This document shows positions 14,813 through 22,464 of a DNA stretch of 31,405 nt, one piece after another. The first letter of the stretch is position 1, and the number at the start of each line of letters is the position of its first letter. Both the position numbers and the translations under genes were made by a program. This stretch comes from Acidimicrobiales bacterium. Its GTDB lineage: Bacteria; Actinomycetota; Acidimicrobiia; Acidimicrobiales; Acidimicrobilacustridaceae. The DNA lies in NCBI GenBank assembly GCA_023261915.1, contig JALRFT010000134.1, positions 1-31,405 of the forward strand. The letters are read 5' to 3'. The notes below the pieces were generated by a model, which had not been told where the DNA came from, did no database searches, and saw only the letters and a list, made by a program, of their open reading frames with translations.

Positions 14813-16384
14813 GTGCCCACCGTCACGCGCACCACTGTCACGAACCAATCCGGCGCCGAACGACTGTGCGCGCCCCGCGACGACTTCGTCCTTGAAGCCC
14901 CTGACGCACGCCGACCGCTGTGCTTTTCGCTCGCCAAGGGGCCCTTCGATCACTGGGAACGCATGGTGACCGTCGTTGCCGACGACAACGGGGATGAGGA
15001 AGGCCAGGTCGTCACCGAGACCATCTCGTTTCGTCTCGCCCTACCCGTGTGGCGGGTGGTGTTCACCCCCCTGGTGCGTCGAGCCGTCGTCCGACCAGCA
15101 TCCAAGCGCCGTTCCATCTGGTGGCTGCCCCCCGACCGCCTCGACGCTGAGGTCGCTCGCACACTCGCCCGGCTCTGTCTGATCTCGCTCGCGGCGGGAT
15201 ATCTCGGCACCCTGCTCACCCAGACCAACACCTTCGCCAAAGCCCAGTTCGACAGTTCCGATACGGCGCTGAGCACCATGTTGGCGGGGGTGCGTCTTGC
15301 TGCACTGCTCGCCCTCGCCGTCGTGGCCCTCGCCGATCGCAAAGGGCGACGATCGGTCCTCTTGTGGTCGGCGGTAGCGGCATGCGCCCTCGCCGCCACC
15401 GGGGCGCTCGTGCCCGATCTTGCGTGGCTGGGTATCAGCCAGACGGCAGCGCGCACGGCCTCGACATCCATGGCCATCATCATCGGGATCTTTGCCATCG
15501 AGGAGATGCCGGCAGGGTCACGGGCCTACGCCGTCTCGGTACTCGCCATGAGTGCGGCGCTCGGTGCCGGCGGATGTGTGGCGGCCCTGCCGCTTGCGGA
15601 TCTCGGTGAGGGTGGTTGGCGACTCCTCTACCTCATTCCTCTCGCCTTCCTCCCCGCCGTGGCGCTCCAAGCGCATCGACTCCGCGAAACCCGCCGCTTC
15701 CTCGCCACCGGGGCCGCTGCTGCCACCGAGTCACACGTGGCACCACACATACCCACCAATACCTCCCGGGAAGCCAAGCGTTCCCAGCGTCGACGATTCG
15801 TCCTCTTGGCCTCGAGCGCCCTACTGCTGTCACTGTTCACGACGCCGGCGTCCCAACTGCTCAACGAGTACCTGCGCACCGAGCGCGGGTTCACGGCGTT
15901 CGGAATCACGCTTTTCACCATTCTCACCAACACCCCTGGTGGCATCGGGGTGATCGCCGGAGGGCGTCTCGCCGATCGCCGGGGCCGACGTATCGTCGGG
16001 GCGGTGGCCGTGGGAGGCGGCGTGGGATTCACCGTGGCCATGTTTCTCGCCTCGGGCCCATGGATCTGGATGTGGTCGGCGGTCGGAGCGATCGTGGGAG
16101 CAGCGGCGGTCCCCGCCCTCGGGGTGTACGGCCCCGAGTTGTTCCCCACAGCGTCACGGGGTTCAGCCAATGGAGGCATCAACGTGGCGGCGGTGACCGG
16201 TGCCATCGTGGGTCTGCTGACCGCCGGGTATCTCAGCGACCTCTTCGGAGGCCTGCCCGGCGCCATGGCCGTCCTCGCCGTCGGACCCGCCATCGTGGTG
16301 TTGCTCGTGGTGTTCGCCTACCCCGAAACCGCCCACCGGGAACTCGAGGACATCAACCCCAGCGATAGCCGACCGCCACCATGA
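14813..16384 (+). CDS. Major facilitator superfamily transporter with unusual soluble N-terminal extension
   Basis: This is a 12-helix secondary transporter of the MFS. Loop motifs DRKGRRSVLL (after TM2) and DRRGRRIVGA (after TM8) are clear, and PELFPTASRGSANGG near the C-terminus is typical of the sugar or metabolite symporter groups. The first membrane helix begins only near residue 110. The preceding region has a hydrophilic, probably folded segment (FVLEAPDARRPLCFSLAKGPF, ERMVTVV, EETISFRLALPVW). I choose GTG 14813, with GAGG 7 nt upstream, and a TATGCT -10 further up; ATG 14762 and ATG 14948 are alternatives. The TGA overlaps the ATG of the L,D-transpeptidase. Substrate unknown. Confidence 0.88.
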   Translation: MPTVTRTTVTNQSGAERLCAPRDDFVLEAPDARRPLCFSLAKGPFDHWERMVTVVADDNGDEEGQVVTETISFRLALPVWRVVFTPLVRRAVVRPASKRRSIWWLPPDRLDAEVARTLARLCLISLAAGYLGTLLTQTNTFAKAQFDSSDTALSTMLAGVRLAALLALAVVALADRKGRRSVLLWSAVAACALAATGALVPDLAWLGISQTAARTASTSMAIIIGIFAIEEMPAGSRAYAVSVLAMSAALGAGGCVAALPLADLGEGGWRLLYLIPLAFLPAVALQAHRLRETRRFLATGAAAATESHVAPHIPTNTSREAKRSQRRRFVLLASSALLLSLFTTPASQLLNEYLRTERGFTAFGITLFTILTNTPGGIGVIAGGRLADRRGRRIVGAVAVGGGVGFTVAMFLASGPWIWMWSAVGAIVGAAAVPALGVYGPELFPTASRGSANGGINVAAVTGAIVGLLTAGYLSDLFGGLPGAMAVLAVGPAIVVLLVVFAYPETAHRELEDINPSDSRPPP

Positions 16385-17238
16385 CCCCCGCAGCCCTCTC
16401 CCGACAGGTCACCACTACGATGCGTCCCGTGCCCACGACCCGCCCCCGACATCAACTCCTCACCGCGCTGGTCGTGTTGTTGGGGACGGCGGGCCTCCTT
16501 CTCGGGGCGTGCGCCTCAGATCCAACGAGCGAGCCGGCACTCAACACCTCGGTCACCCTGCCCGAAGGTGAGGTCGCTGCCGACCTGCCTGGCACGTCCT
16601 ATGTAGCGCGACCCAAGGCGCAGGGAGAGATCGCATTTCGTGCGGCACCGTCGTCAAGCGCAGAGGTGGTGACCACGCTTGCCAACCCCCGACCGCTCGC
16701 CACCGAACCACCGGTCTCAATTCCTCTTGTGCTGTTGGTTGCCGAACGACAGGGCGACTGGGCCAAGGTGTATCTGCCGATCCGTCCCAACGGGTCCACC
16801 GGATGGATCCTCGCCGACGAACTGAACATCAGTACTCACCCGTGGCGGATCGAGGCACTGCTCGATGAGTTCAAGTTGAAGGTGTACAAGAACGAAGAAG
16901 TTGTGTTTGAAACGGCCATCGGCGTGTCACGGGAGAACGCTCCCACACCCGGCGGTCTCTACTACACGACCGAACTCCTGCAGCCTCCCGACCCCAACAC
17001 CGTCTACGGAACCTACGCCTACGGCCTGTCAGGTTTCTCTGACACGTTCCAGGAATTCAGCGGCGGCCCCGGCCAGTTGGGCCTGCACGGCACCAACGAA
17101 CCGTGGGCCATTGGGACCCGGGTGTCCTCAGGATGCATCAGGCTCAACAACGACGACATCAGTTTCATCGTCGAGCAACTCAAGCTCCCGCTCGGAGTCC
17201 CCGTCGACATCATCACCGGCACTGCCCCCACGGGGTGA
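16381..17238 (+). CDS. Lipoprotein L,D-transpeptidase (YkuD domain)
   Basis: This 285-residue envelope enzyme would form 3-3 crosslinks or attach proteins in peptidoglycan. The N-terminus has basic residues, a hydrophobic stretch (28-41) and a lipobox LLGAC with Cys44. The middle (about 70-150) resembles an SH3-like domain (EIAFRAAPSSSAEVVTTL ... GWILADEL). The YkuD domain (about 155-280) carries the catalytic signature LGLHGTNEPW with His236 and VSSGCIRLNN with Cys252. ATG 16381 overlaps the stop of the MFS gene (ATGA); ATG 16420 is a second candidate that would give a more standard signal peptide. It is convergent with the next lipoprotein gene, 18 bp apart. Confidence 0.94.
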   Translation: MTPAALSRQVTTTMRPVPTTRPRHQLLTALVVLLGTAGLLLGACASDPTSEPALNTSVTLPEGEVAADLPGTSYVARPKAQGEIAFRAAPSSSAEVVTTLANPRPLATEPPVSIPLVLLVAERQGDWAKVYLPIRPNGSTGWILADELNISTHPWRIEALLDEFKLKVYKNEEVVFETAIGVSRENAPTPGGLYYTTELLQPPDPNTVYGTYAYGLSGFSDTFQEFSGGPGQLGLHGTNEPWAIGTRVSSGCIRLNNDDISFIVEQLKLPLGVPVDIITGTAPTG

Positions 17239-17246
17239 CCCGGCCG

Positions 17247-17259
17247 TGAGCAGCGCTCA
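17247..17259. terminator. Hairpin between the L,D-transpeptidase and lipoprotein genes
   Basis: TGAGC-AGC-GCTCA is a perfect 5 bp inverted repeat ending at the lipoprotein stop, without U-tract. Confidence 0.3.
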
Positions 17260-17853
17260 GAACGAAGAGTCGAACGGCACGAACGTGCTGGCGTAGACCA
17301 GACAGAGTGATGACTCGCTGTTCCCGTCGCATGACACGTCGTCAATGAAGATCGTCACCTCACTCAGCTGATCGGGGATCGCGGTCCCAGCGTCCTCGCC
17401 AATGGTGGTCATTGTGAACCCGAGGGCGCCACCATCGGTCGGTTGCAGGCCACTGATCTCCACCGCCACCTCAAACTGCTGGCCTGTCGGGGTCGCACCC
17501 GTGAGCACGGCGTTGGGGGGCGATGATCCAAACAACGTGTCCCATTCGGCGACGAGATTGGCCGGGGTGAAACGAACGGCCCGCCGTTCCGGCCGGTCGG
17601 TGAAAGCAACGACGTCACCGGGTTCGTTCAGGATCACCTCGGTGCCGGTGGGACCCGTGCCGGCATCGACCCGAGCGGATGGCCCGATGATGGCGAACAA
17701 CCAGCTGGCCGGTTCCGGCCCGCTCGGATCACGCGCCTGCTCTGAGGAGGTGACCGCCGATCCACAGGCGACGGCACTGACAAGGGAGACCGTGGTCAAC
17801 CCAATCACCAATCGTCGGACGACAGGCGATGACCATCGGCGAGGTACAAACAT
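17257..17853 (-). CDS. Predicted lipoprotein of unknown function
   Basis: This 198-residue exported protein has an Arg-rich start (MFVPRRWSSPVVRR), a hydrophobic core and a lipobox-like SAVACGS with the lipidation Cys near residue 30. The mature part has VVAFTDRPERRAVRFTPANLVAEW followed by SSPPNAVLTG. I recall that order (FTDRP, then a trypsin-like EW, then PPNA) from a family of secreted beta-rich actinobacterial and proteobacterial proteins of unknown function. The end contains two Cys (DDVSCDGNSESSLC) that may form a disulfide. ATG 17853 is chosen because TAGGCT lies 6 nt before it; a TTG two codons upstream is less likely. Confidence 0.8.
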   Translation of the reverse strand: MFVPRRWSSPVVRRLVIGLTTVSLVSAVACGSAVTSSEQARDPSGPEPASWLFAIIGPSARVDAGTGPTGTEVILNEPGDVVAFTDRPERRAVRFTPANLVAEWDTLFGSSPPNAVLTGATPTGQQFEVAVEISGLQPTDGGALGFTMTTIGEDAGTAIPDQLSEVTIFIDDVSCDGNSESSLCLVYASTFVPFDSSF

Positions 17854-17859
17854 CGCCAA

Positions 17860-17865
17860 AGCCTA
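17860..17865 (-). promoter_or_regulatory. -10 hexamer, leaderless-type, for the lipoprotein gene
   Basis: TAGGCT on the minus strand ends 6 nt before ATG 17853. The same hexamer is used at ligA and meaB. Confidence 0.5.
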
Positions 17866-17922
17866 TTGACCGCATCAGCGACGCTCGGATCAGGCCGTTG
17901 GCCCGGCGTACCAGCAAGCCGA

Positions 17923-18501
17923 TCAGAGCGTTGCCATCCAGTCAGCGACCGCAGCGGCAACGTCAGCGTCAGCTCGAGGGTCGTGGGCACCCGACACCCA
18001 CACCTGCGTCAATGGGCCGCCGATGGCTCCGACGGCGGCCGCGAATTCGTCCGGCGACCCGAATGGATCCTTCGTTCCCGACACCATGAGCGTGGGAACC
18101 GTGATGGCGCCGAAGTGTTCCGTGCGCAGGCGTTCCGGCTTTCCCGGGGGATGGAGTGGATAACTGAGCAGCACAAGACCCGCCACCTCGAGCCCCTCGG
18201 CAACCGCCATCGAACACATCCGGCCGCCGTAGGAACGACCACCGATCACGAGTCGGGCAGGGTCCACACCCCACGCTCGGGCCTGGTCGGCCACCGCGTC
18301 CACCACCCCGGCGATGTCGACGGCGGCGCGCCCGGGGGCCTTGCGACCGGCCAGACGATAGGCGTGGTCGATCCGGGCCACGAGTTGAGGAGCGAGCGCC
18401 GTTTCGAGGGCCACGAGCGTCCGATGGTCACGCGTGGCACCAGCACCCGGCCACAACAACAGGCCCGCTGGTCCACCCCGGCTCCCCGCCCGCAGTGCCA
18501 C
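17923..18501 (-). CDS. Small alpha/beta hydrolase (dienelactone hydrolase/KANL3-Tex30-like)
   Basis: This 192-residue single-domain alpha/beta hydrolase lacks a cap. LLLWPGAGATRDH (14-26) gives the oxyanion loop. GGRSYGGRM places nucleophile Ser90, SGTKDPFG gives Asp145 and SGAHDPR gives His173, so the triad is complete. This short form with GRSYGGRM is like the KANL3/Tex30 type proteins often listed as dienelactone hydrolase family. The GTG start is two bases after the stop of the J-domain gene, so the two are translated as a unit. The substrate is not predictable; esters or peptide amides are both possible. Confidence 0.88.
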   Translation of the reverse strand: MALRAGSRGGPAGLLLWPGAGATRDHRTLVALETALAPQLVARIDHAYRLAGRKAPGRAAVDIAGVVDAVADQARAWGVDPARLVIGGRSYGGRMCSMAVAEGLEVAGLVLLSYPLHPPGKPERLRTEHFGAITVPTLMVSGTKDPFGSPDEFAAAVGAIGGPLTQVWVSGAHDPRADADVAAAVADWMATL

Positions 18502-18503
18502 CG

Positions 18504-19226
18504 CTACCCCAAAAGGATGCGACGGGCCTCGGTGAGATCGGCGATGCGCTGAGCGGCATCTCCAGAGTCCCCGCCGTGGTCAGGGTGGGCGTCACGCAAC
18601 AGGTTGCGGAAGCGCCGCTGGACGTCGCGTCGGGACGGACCCGACACCTTCGCCGCTGCCCGTTCCCCGTTGACGAAACCGAGCGTGTCGAGTGCCCAGG
18701 CCACCGGGTCCCCAAACGCCCGGGCGGACAGCGACCGCCCCCGGCCGAACCCGGCGAGGGTGGCGATCAGATCGGGGCCGATCGGCCCGGTCCATCCGAT
18801 GGCCCGACGCACGGTGGCGAACACTGCCCGTCGAGAGCCGACCGGCAGCTCGCCGGTCGCGTACACCGCACCCAGAACCTGCTGGGCGGGGTTGCCCTGC
18901 ACATCGTCGAAGTCGAACCGCAACTCGTCCCCACTCCCGATCAGTCGATGGGTGCTGCGCTGCAGACCGACGTGGTCCACCTGCAGACGATGACGCAGAC
19001 GGGGCTGCACGATGCGACGTCCGTCCTCGAGTTCGTGGGTGAGCTTCACGAGGTCGGGTACGAGATCGGCGTCGATGCCGCCAACGTTGGCAGCCACGAT
19101 TCCTCCCAGCAGGATTCCGCCGTAACCGGGGGCGGGATCCACCGGCAGATGCTGCCGCCCGAGCGCCACTCGCCGGGTGGGGGCGATGGGCCGGGAGTGG
19201 TGGATCTCAAGCTCTGCCAGTACCAC
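18504..19226 (-). CDS. Protein with C-terminal J domain (DnaJ-like)
   Basis: This 240-residue protein ends in a J domain: RRFRNLLRDAHPDHGGDS with the diagnostic HPD near 214-216, followed by a helix (RIADLTEARRILLG). J domains recruit and stimulate DnaK. The first 165 residues do not match any DnaJ region I know. They begin MVLAELEIHHSRPIAPTRR and include DELRFDFDDVQGNPAQQVLGAV. Here the J domain is at the C-terminus rather than the N-terminus, an arrangement seen in J-domain proteins other than DnaJ itself. GTG 19226 is supported by TACCGT exactly 6 nt upstream. It is followed at once by the alpha/beta hydrolase. Confidence 0.85.
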   Translation of the reverse strand: MVLAELEIHHSRPIAPTRRVALGRQHLPVDPAPGYGGILLGGIVAANVGGIDADLVPDLVKLTHELEDGRRIVQPRLRHRLQVDHVGLQRSTHRLIGSGDELRFDFDDVQGNPAQQVLGAVYATGELPVGSRRAVFATVRRAIGWTGPIGPDLIATLAGFGRGRSLSARAFGDPVAWALDTLGFVNGERAAAKVSGPSRRDVQRRFRNLLRDAHPDHGGDSGDAAQRIADLTEARRILLG

Positions 19227-19232
19227 GAGACA

Positions 19233-19238
19233 ACGGTA
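19233..19238 (-). promoter_or_regulatory. -10 hexamer, leaderless-type, for the J-domain gene
   Basis: TACCGT on the minus strand ends 6 nt before GTG 19226. Confidence 0.5.
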
Positions 19239-19271
19239 TCGGTCGGGGCCGATGCGGGCCCTACCGAAGGT

Positions 19272-20060
19272 TCAGACCCAGTGACGCAGGAGGTCGCGCA
19301 GACGAGTGGCCGAGGCCTCGACGTCGTCATCGGAGGACTCGGTGCCCCCCAACTGCCCGGCCAGTTCCACGGTGGCGGTCACGAGCCGCTCCCACACCAC
19401 CGTCTCGAATCCGAACGGCATCGCCCCCTCCTGCAATTCCTCACTGAGGCGGATGGTGTCGAGAACCCCGTCAGGGTCGGTGGCGTTGCGGGAGAGGCGG
19501 TCCGCAGCGACGAACAGGCCGCCGAGAACCCGATCGGGATCAACCTCGGGAATATCAGTTTCGTCATCGACCTCGTCGTCGTTCGAGGATTCCAGGGCAT
19601 CGGGGAATTCAAGCGCCTCGAGCACTCCGTCGACGGTCACCGAATCCGTGGAGCGCACCACGAGACCGCCATCGGTGTCGAGGAACCACTCGACGGCGAG
19701 ATTGTCGAGTGCGGCAGTCAACTCGTTCACGAGTTCGTCGTCGAAGTCGGCGACATCGAACACGACACGCGGCGTCTCGGGGTCGTCGAGTGAACCAGCG
19801 AATGTCGCCGCCACCTGGTCGACACATGCATCGGCGCGTTCCTCGAACTGTTCGGGAATCACGAGACGGCCGGCCTCCCACACATGCGGGATGCCCTCAC
19901 CGATGAGAAGCTGACGCAGCATCTGGCGCGACTCGACCGCCCAGTCGTCGAGTTCGTACTCGAGTCGTGACCCGGTGCCCGCACCCCCGGTCAGTTCGAT
20001 GTTCTCGGTCGCCGCATCGTCGACAATGCCAGTGGTGGAGAGGTCCTCAGCGTCGTTCAC
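19272..20060 (-). CDS. Acidic conserved hypothetical protein with internal tandem repeat
   Basis: This 262-residue protein is strongly acidic and has no signal peptide or membrane helix, so it is probably cytoplasmic. Residues 33-84 and 99-150 look like two copies of one unit: a beta strand with acidic turn (EYELDDW, VFDVADF), a helix ending at an L-x3-L pattern, IPHVWEAGRLVIP against VEWFLDTDGGLVV, then VDQVA against VDGVLEAL. A Ser/Asp/Glu linker (155-175) leads to a helical C-terminal third. I do not recognise a named family. The frame opens at ATG 20117, but GTG 20060 has CAAACT 6 nt upstream and removes a poorly structured start, so I prefer it with moderate certainty. Confidence 0.75.
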   Translation of the reverse strand: MNDAEDLSTTGIVDDAATENIELTGGAGTGSRLEYELDDWAVESRQMLRQLLIGEGIPHVWEAGRLVIPEQFEERADACVDQVAATFAGSLDDPETPRVVFDVADFDDELVNELTAALDNLAVEWFLDTDGGLVVRSTDSVTVDGVLEALEFPDALESSNDDEVDDETDIPEVDPDRVLGGLFVAADRLSRNATDPDGVLDTIRLSEELQEGAMPFGFETVVWERLVTATVELAGQLGGTESSDDDVEASATRLRDLLRHWV

Positions 20061-20066
20061 GGCGTC

Positions 20067-20072
20067 AGTTTG
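20067..20072 (-). promoter_or_regulatory. -10-like hexamer for the acidic repeat protein
   Basis: CAAACT on the minus strand ends 6 nt before GTG 20060. It is the main reason for preferring that start. Confidence 0.4.
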
Positions 20073-20124
20073 GCCCACCACCCTTACAGCGTCCACCTCC
20101 CGACCGGTGGTCGGCATCGGGCTG

Positions 20125-20130
20125 TAGGGT
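20125..20130 (+). promoter_or_regulatory. -10 hexamer, leaderless-type, for glpX
   Basis: TAGGGT ends 7 nt before ATG 20138, with no ribosome site at proper spacing. Confidence 0.55.
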
Positions 20131-20137
20131 CAGGGCC

Positions 20138-21115
20138 ATGAGCGCAGACCGCACAGCACCGGACCGCAACCTCGCCCTTGAGTTGGTGAGGGTCACCGAA
20201 GCCGCCGCCCTCGCCGCCTCACAGTGGATGGGTCGGGGGGATAAGGAAGGCGCCGACGGAGCGGCCGTGGACGCCATGCGCCTCGTGCTGGGCACGGTGT
20301 CAATGGACGGCATCGTTGTCATTGGCGAAGGAGAAAAGGATGAGGCACCGATGCTCTACAACGGGGAGCGCATCGGTGACGGCAAGCCGCCCGAGGTCGA
20401 TATCGCCGTGGATCCCGTGGAGGGCACCACGCTGACGGCCAAGGGTCGCGGCAACGCCATCTCGGTCATCGCCCTCTCCGAACGCGGATCAATGTTTGAC
20501 CCCGGCCCGTGTGTCTACATGGAGAAGATTGCGGTCGGCGCCGAGGCCCGCGGGGCCGTCGACATCACGGCCTCCCCCACGGACAACCTCAAGGCGGTGG
20601 CAAGTGCCACCGGGCGGCGGGTGCGCGACCTCACGGCCGTGATCCTCGAACGTGACCGTCACGACGACCTCATTGGCGAGGTTCGCCAGGCAGGAGCACG
20701 GGTGCGACTGATTCCCGACGGAGACGTCGCCGGCGCCATGTCCACCGCCGCCGCGGAATCTGGCGCCGACATCCTCTTCGGTGTGGGCGGCACCCCCGAA
20801 GGGGTCATCGCCGCTGCTGCTCTCAAGTGCATGGGCGGTGAGATCCAGGCTCGGTTGTGGCCCCGCAACGAAGATGAACGCCAGGCCGCCCTCGCCGCCG
20901 GCTACGACCTCGACCGGGTCCTCCACACCGACGACCTCATCGCCGGAGACAACGCCTTCTTCGCTGCCACCGGCATCACCGACGGGGACCTGCTGAAGGG
21001 AGTGACCTTCGGTCGTAACCACGTGACCACCGAGTCGCTCGTGATGCGAAGCCGGTCAGGCACGGTGCGCATGGTGCGCGGCCGTCACCGTCTGGAGAAG
21101 GCCCCCATCACCTGA
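20138..21115 (+). CDS. glpX: Class II fructose-1,6-bisphosphatase GlpX
   Basis: GlpX hydrolyses fructose 1,6-bisphosphate in gluconeogenesis and is the usual FBPase of actinobacteria. The 325-residue protein starts MSADRTAPDRNLALELVRVTEAAALAA. It has the metal-binding GEGEKDEAPML (about 66-76), DPVEGTT (about 90-96), an ILERDRH segment and GVGGTPEGV, with length typical of the family. ATG 20138 is well supported: TAGGGT ends 7 nt before it, giving a leaderless geometry, and no ribosome site is seen. It is divergent from the acidic repeat protein and convergent with a P450 gene, 17 bp away. Confidence 0.96.
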   Translation: MSADRTAPDRNLALELVRVTEAAALAASQWMGRGDKEGADGAAVDAMRLVLGTVSMDGIVVIGEGEKDEAPMLYNGERIGDGKPPEVDIAVDPVEGTTLTAKGRGNAISVIALSERGSMFDPGPCVYMEKIAVGAEARGAVDITASPTDNLKAVASATGRRVRDLTAVILERDRHDDLIGEVRQAGARVRLIPDGDVAGAMSTAAAESGADILFGVGGTPEGVIAAAALKCMGGEIQARLWPRNEDERQAALAAGYDLDRVLHTDDLIAGDNAFFAATGITDGDLLKGVTFGRNHVTTESLVMRSRSGTVRMVRGRHRLEKAPIT

Positions 21116-21129
21116 GTCGATCGACGGTG

Positions 21130-21146
21130 GCGTCACACGCTGACGC
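21130..21146. terminator. Hairpin at the glpX/P450 convergence
   Basis: GCGTCA and TGACGC pair perfectly with a 5-base loop and span the P450 stop, 15 bp after the glpX stop. Confidence 0.35.
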
Positions 21147-22416
21147 GCAGCTCCTCGAGGCCCCGCAACACGAAGTGGCCACGGCGGACCACCGGGTCGG
21201 TCTCAACGGTCATGCGGTCCCCGAAGCGCTCGGCGAGCCGGGCGATAGCAACCGCCCCCTCCAGTCGGGCCAATGACGCCCCCAGGCAGAAGTGCATACC
21301 CTGGGAGAACGTCAGATGCTGGTTGTCGGGACGCCTGATGTCGAGTCGATCAGGGTCCTCGAAGCGACGGGGATCACGGTTGGCCGCTGCCAACAGGACC
21401 ACGAGCTGTTCACCGGCGCCGTAGGAGTGTCCGGCGATCTCGACGTCCTCGGTCGGGATGCGGGCGGTGACGTGCACCGGCCCGTCGTGGCGCAGCAGTT
21501 CCTCGACGGCTGAGGGCGCCAGCGACGGGTCATCGTGCAGCAACTGCAGTTGATCAGGGTGGCACAACAGGTCCCAGGTGCCGTTGCCGATGAGGTTCTG
21601 GGTCGTCTCGTGCCCGGCGATGAACAGCAACAGTGTGGTGCTGAACAGTTCCACCTCGCTGAGCCGATCCCCGTCGGCTTCGGCCTCGAGCAACGCCGAG
21701 ATCAGGTCGTCACCGGGGTTGGCTCGCCGCTCGGGGAACAGTTGGGCGAAGTACTGCACCAGTTGGGCCGATGCCGCCAGGGCCCGGTTCATCTCGTCGG
21801 CTGTGAGCGAGAACCCGTCGAGGATTCGCGAGGCATCCGCCGACCATCCGGCGAACAGGTGACGATCCTCGGTCGGCACACCCATCATCTCGCAGATCAC
21901 CGTGACCGGGACCGTGTACCCGAGGTCCGCCACAACGTCGAAACCGCCATCGCGTTCAGCGTTATCGAGCACCCCGTCGACGACCGCAGCGACACGCTGA
22001 CGTAGTTGCTCGACACGACGGGGGGTGAAGGCCTTCGAGACGAGTTTGCGTATCCGCGTGTGATCGGGTGGATCCAAGAACAGCAACACGCTGGGACCGC
22101 TTCCCCCGGAGAACAGGCGAACCTCCGGGGGCGGCTCACCACCGGGCCAGCGGCGATGGTCACCATTGGTCGAGAACCGAGGGTCACGCAGAACGGCCAG
22201 TGCCTCGGCGTGACCGGTGATGAGGGTCTCGCCCAGGTCAGGGACGCTCAGCACCGGGGAGATCGTGCGCAGCGTGTGGTAGGCGGGATGGGGGTCGGCT
22301 CGGAATACCGGGTCGAGACTCGACACACCGCAGTGCTCCTCGAGTAGACGCTCGAGACTCCGCTGGGGTCCAACCCGCTCGGCACGACCTGCGGTCGCCC
22401 CTTCGTGCTCATCCAT
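21133..22416 (-). CDS. Cytochrome P450 (first of two)
   Basis: This 427-residue soluble bacterial P450 is a haem-thiolate monooxygenase. It has FLDPPDHTRIRKLVSKAFTP (C-helix region), oxygen-binding I-helix AGHETTQN, K-helix EELLR and the haem loop FSQGMHFCLGASLAR with Cys377. A redox partner is needed, but none is encoded nearby. ATG 22416 is chosen because GGAGAGG lies 9 nt upstream; a TTG at 22425 is also open. The gene lies 48 bp after the desaturase on the same strand and may share its transcript, which hints at a lipid substrate. That link is inference from position only. Confidence 0.94.
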   Translation of the reverse strand: MDEHEGATAGRAERVGPQRSLERLLEEHCGVSSLDPVFRADPHPAYHTLRTISPVLSVPDLGETLITGHAEALAVLRDPRFSTNGDHRRWPGGEPPPEVRLFSGGSGPSVLLFLDPPDHTRIRKLVSKAFTPRRVEQLRQRVAAVVDGVLDNAERDGGFDVVADLGYTVPVTVICEMMGVPTEDRHLFAGWSADASRILDGFSLTADEMNRALAASAQLVQYFAQLFPERRANPGDDLISALLEAEADGDRLSEVELFSTTLLLFIAGHETTQNLIGNGTWDLLCHPDQLQLLHDDPSLAPSAVEELLRHDGPVHVTARIPTEDVEIAGHSYGAGEQLVVLLAAANRDPRRFEDPDRLDIRRPDNQHLTFSQGMHFCLGASLARLEGAVAIARLAERFGDRMTVETDPVVRRGHFVLRGLEELRVSV

Positions 22417-22464
22417 TGCGTCCAACCTCTCCCTCGGCCTCGCTCTCAGCGAGACGCTAGGGGA

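Noticed and set aside
14753..14953. Upstream extension of the murA reading frame
   Set aside because: The added residues are not MurA-like and would overlap the transporter gene. CATACT and GTG 14752 give the family length.
18495..19793. Open frame of 432 codons on the plus strand, opposite the J-domain and acidic repeat genes
   Set aside because: The minus-strand genes have a J-domain motif and plausible promoters; this frame has no motif of its own.
21117..21126. Palindrome GTCGATCGAC after the glpX stop
   Set aside because: It is short and of a kind common by chance in GC-rich coding DNA, so I did not treat it as a separate site from the nearby hairpin.
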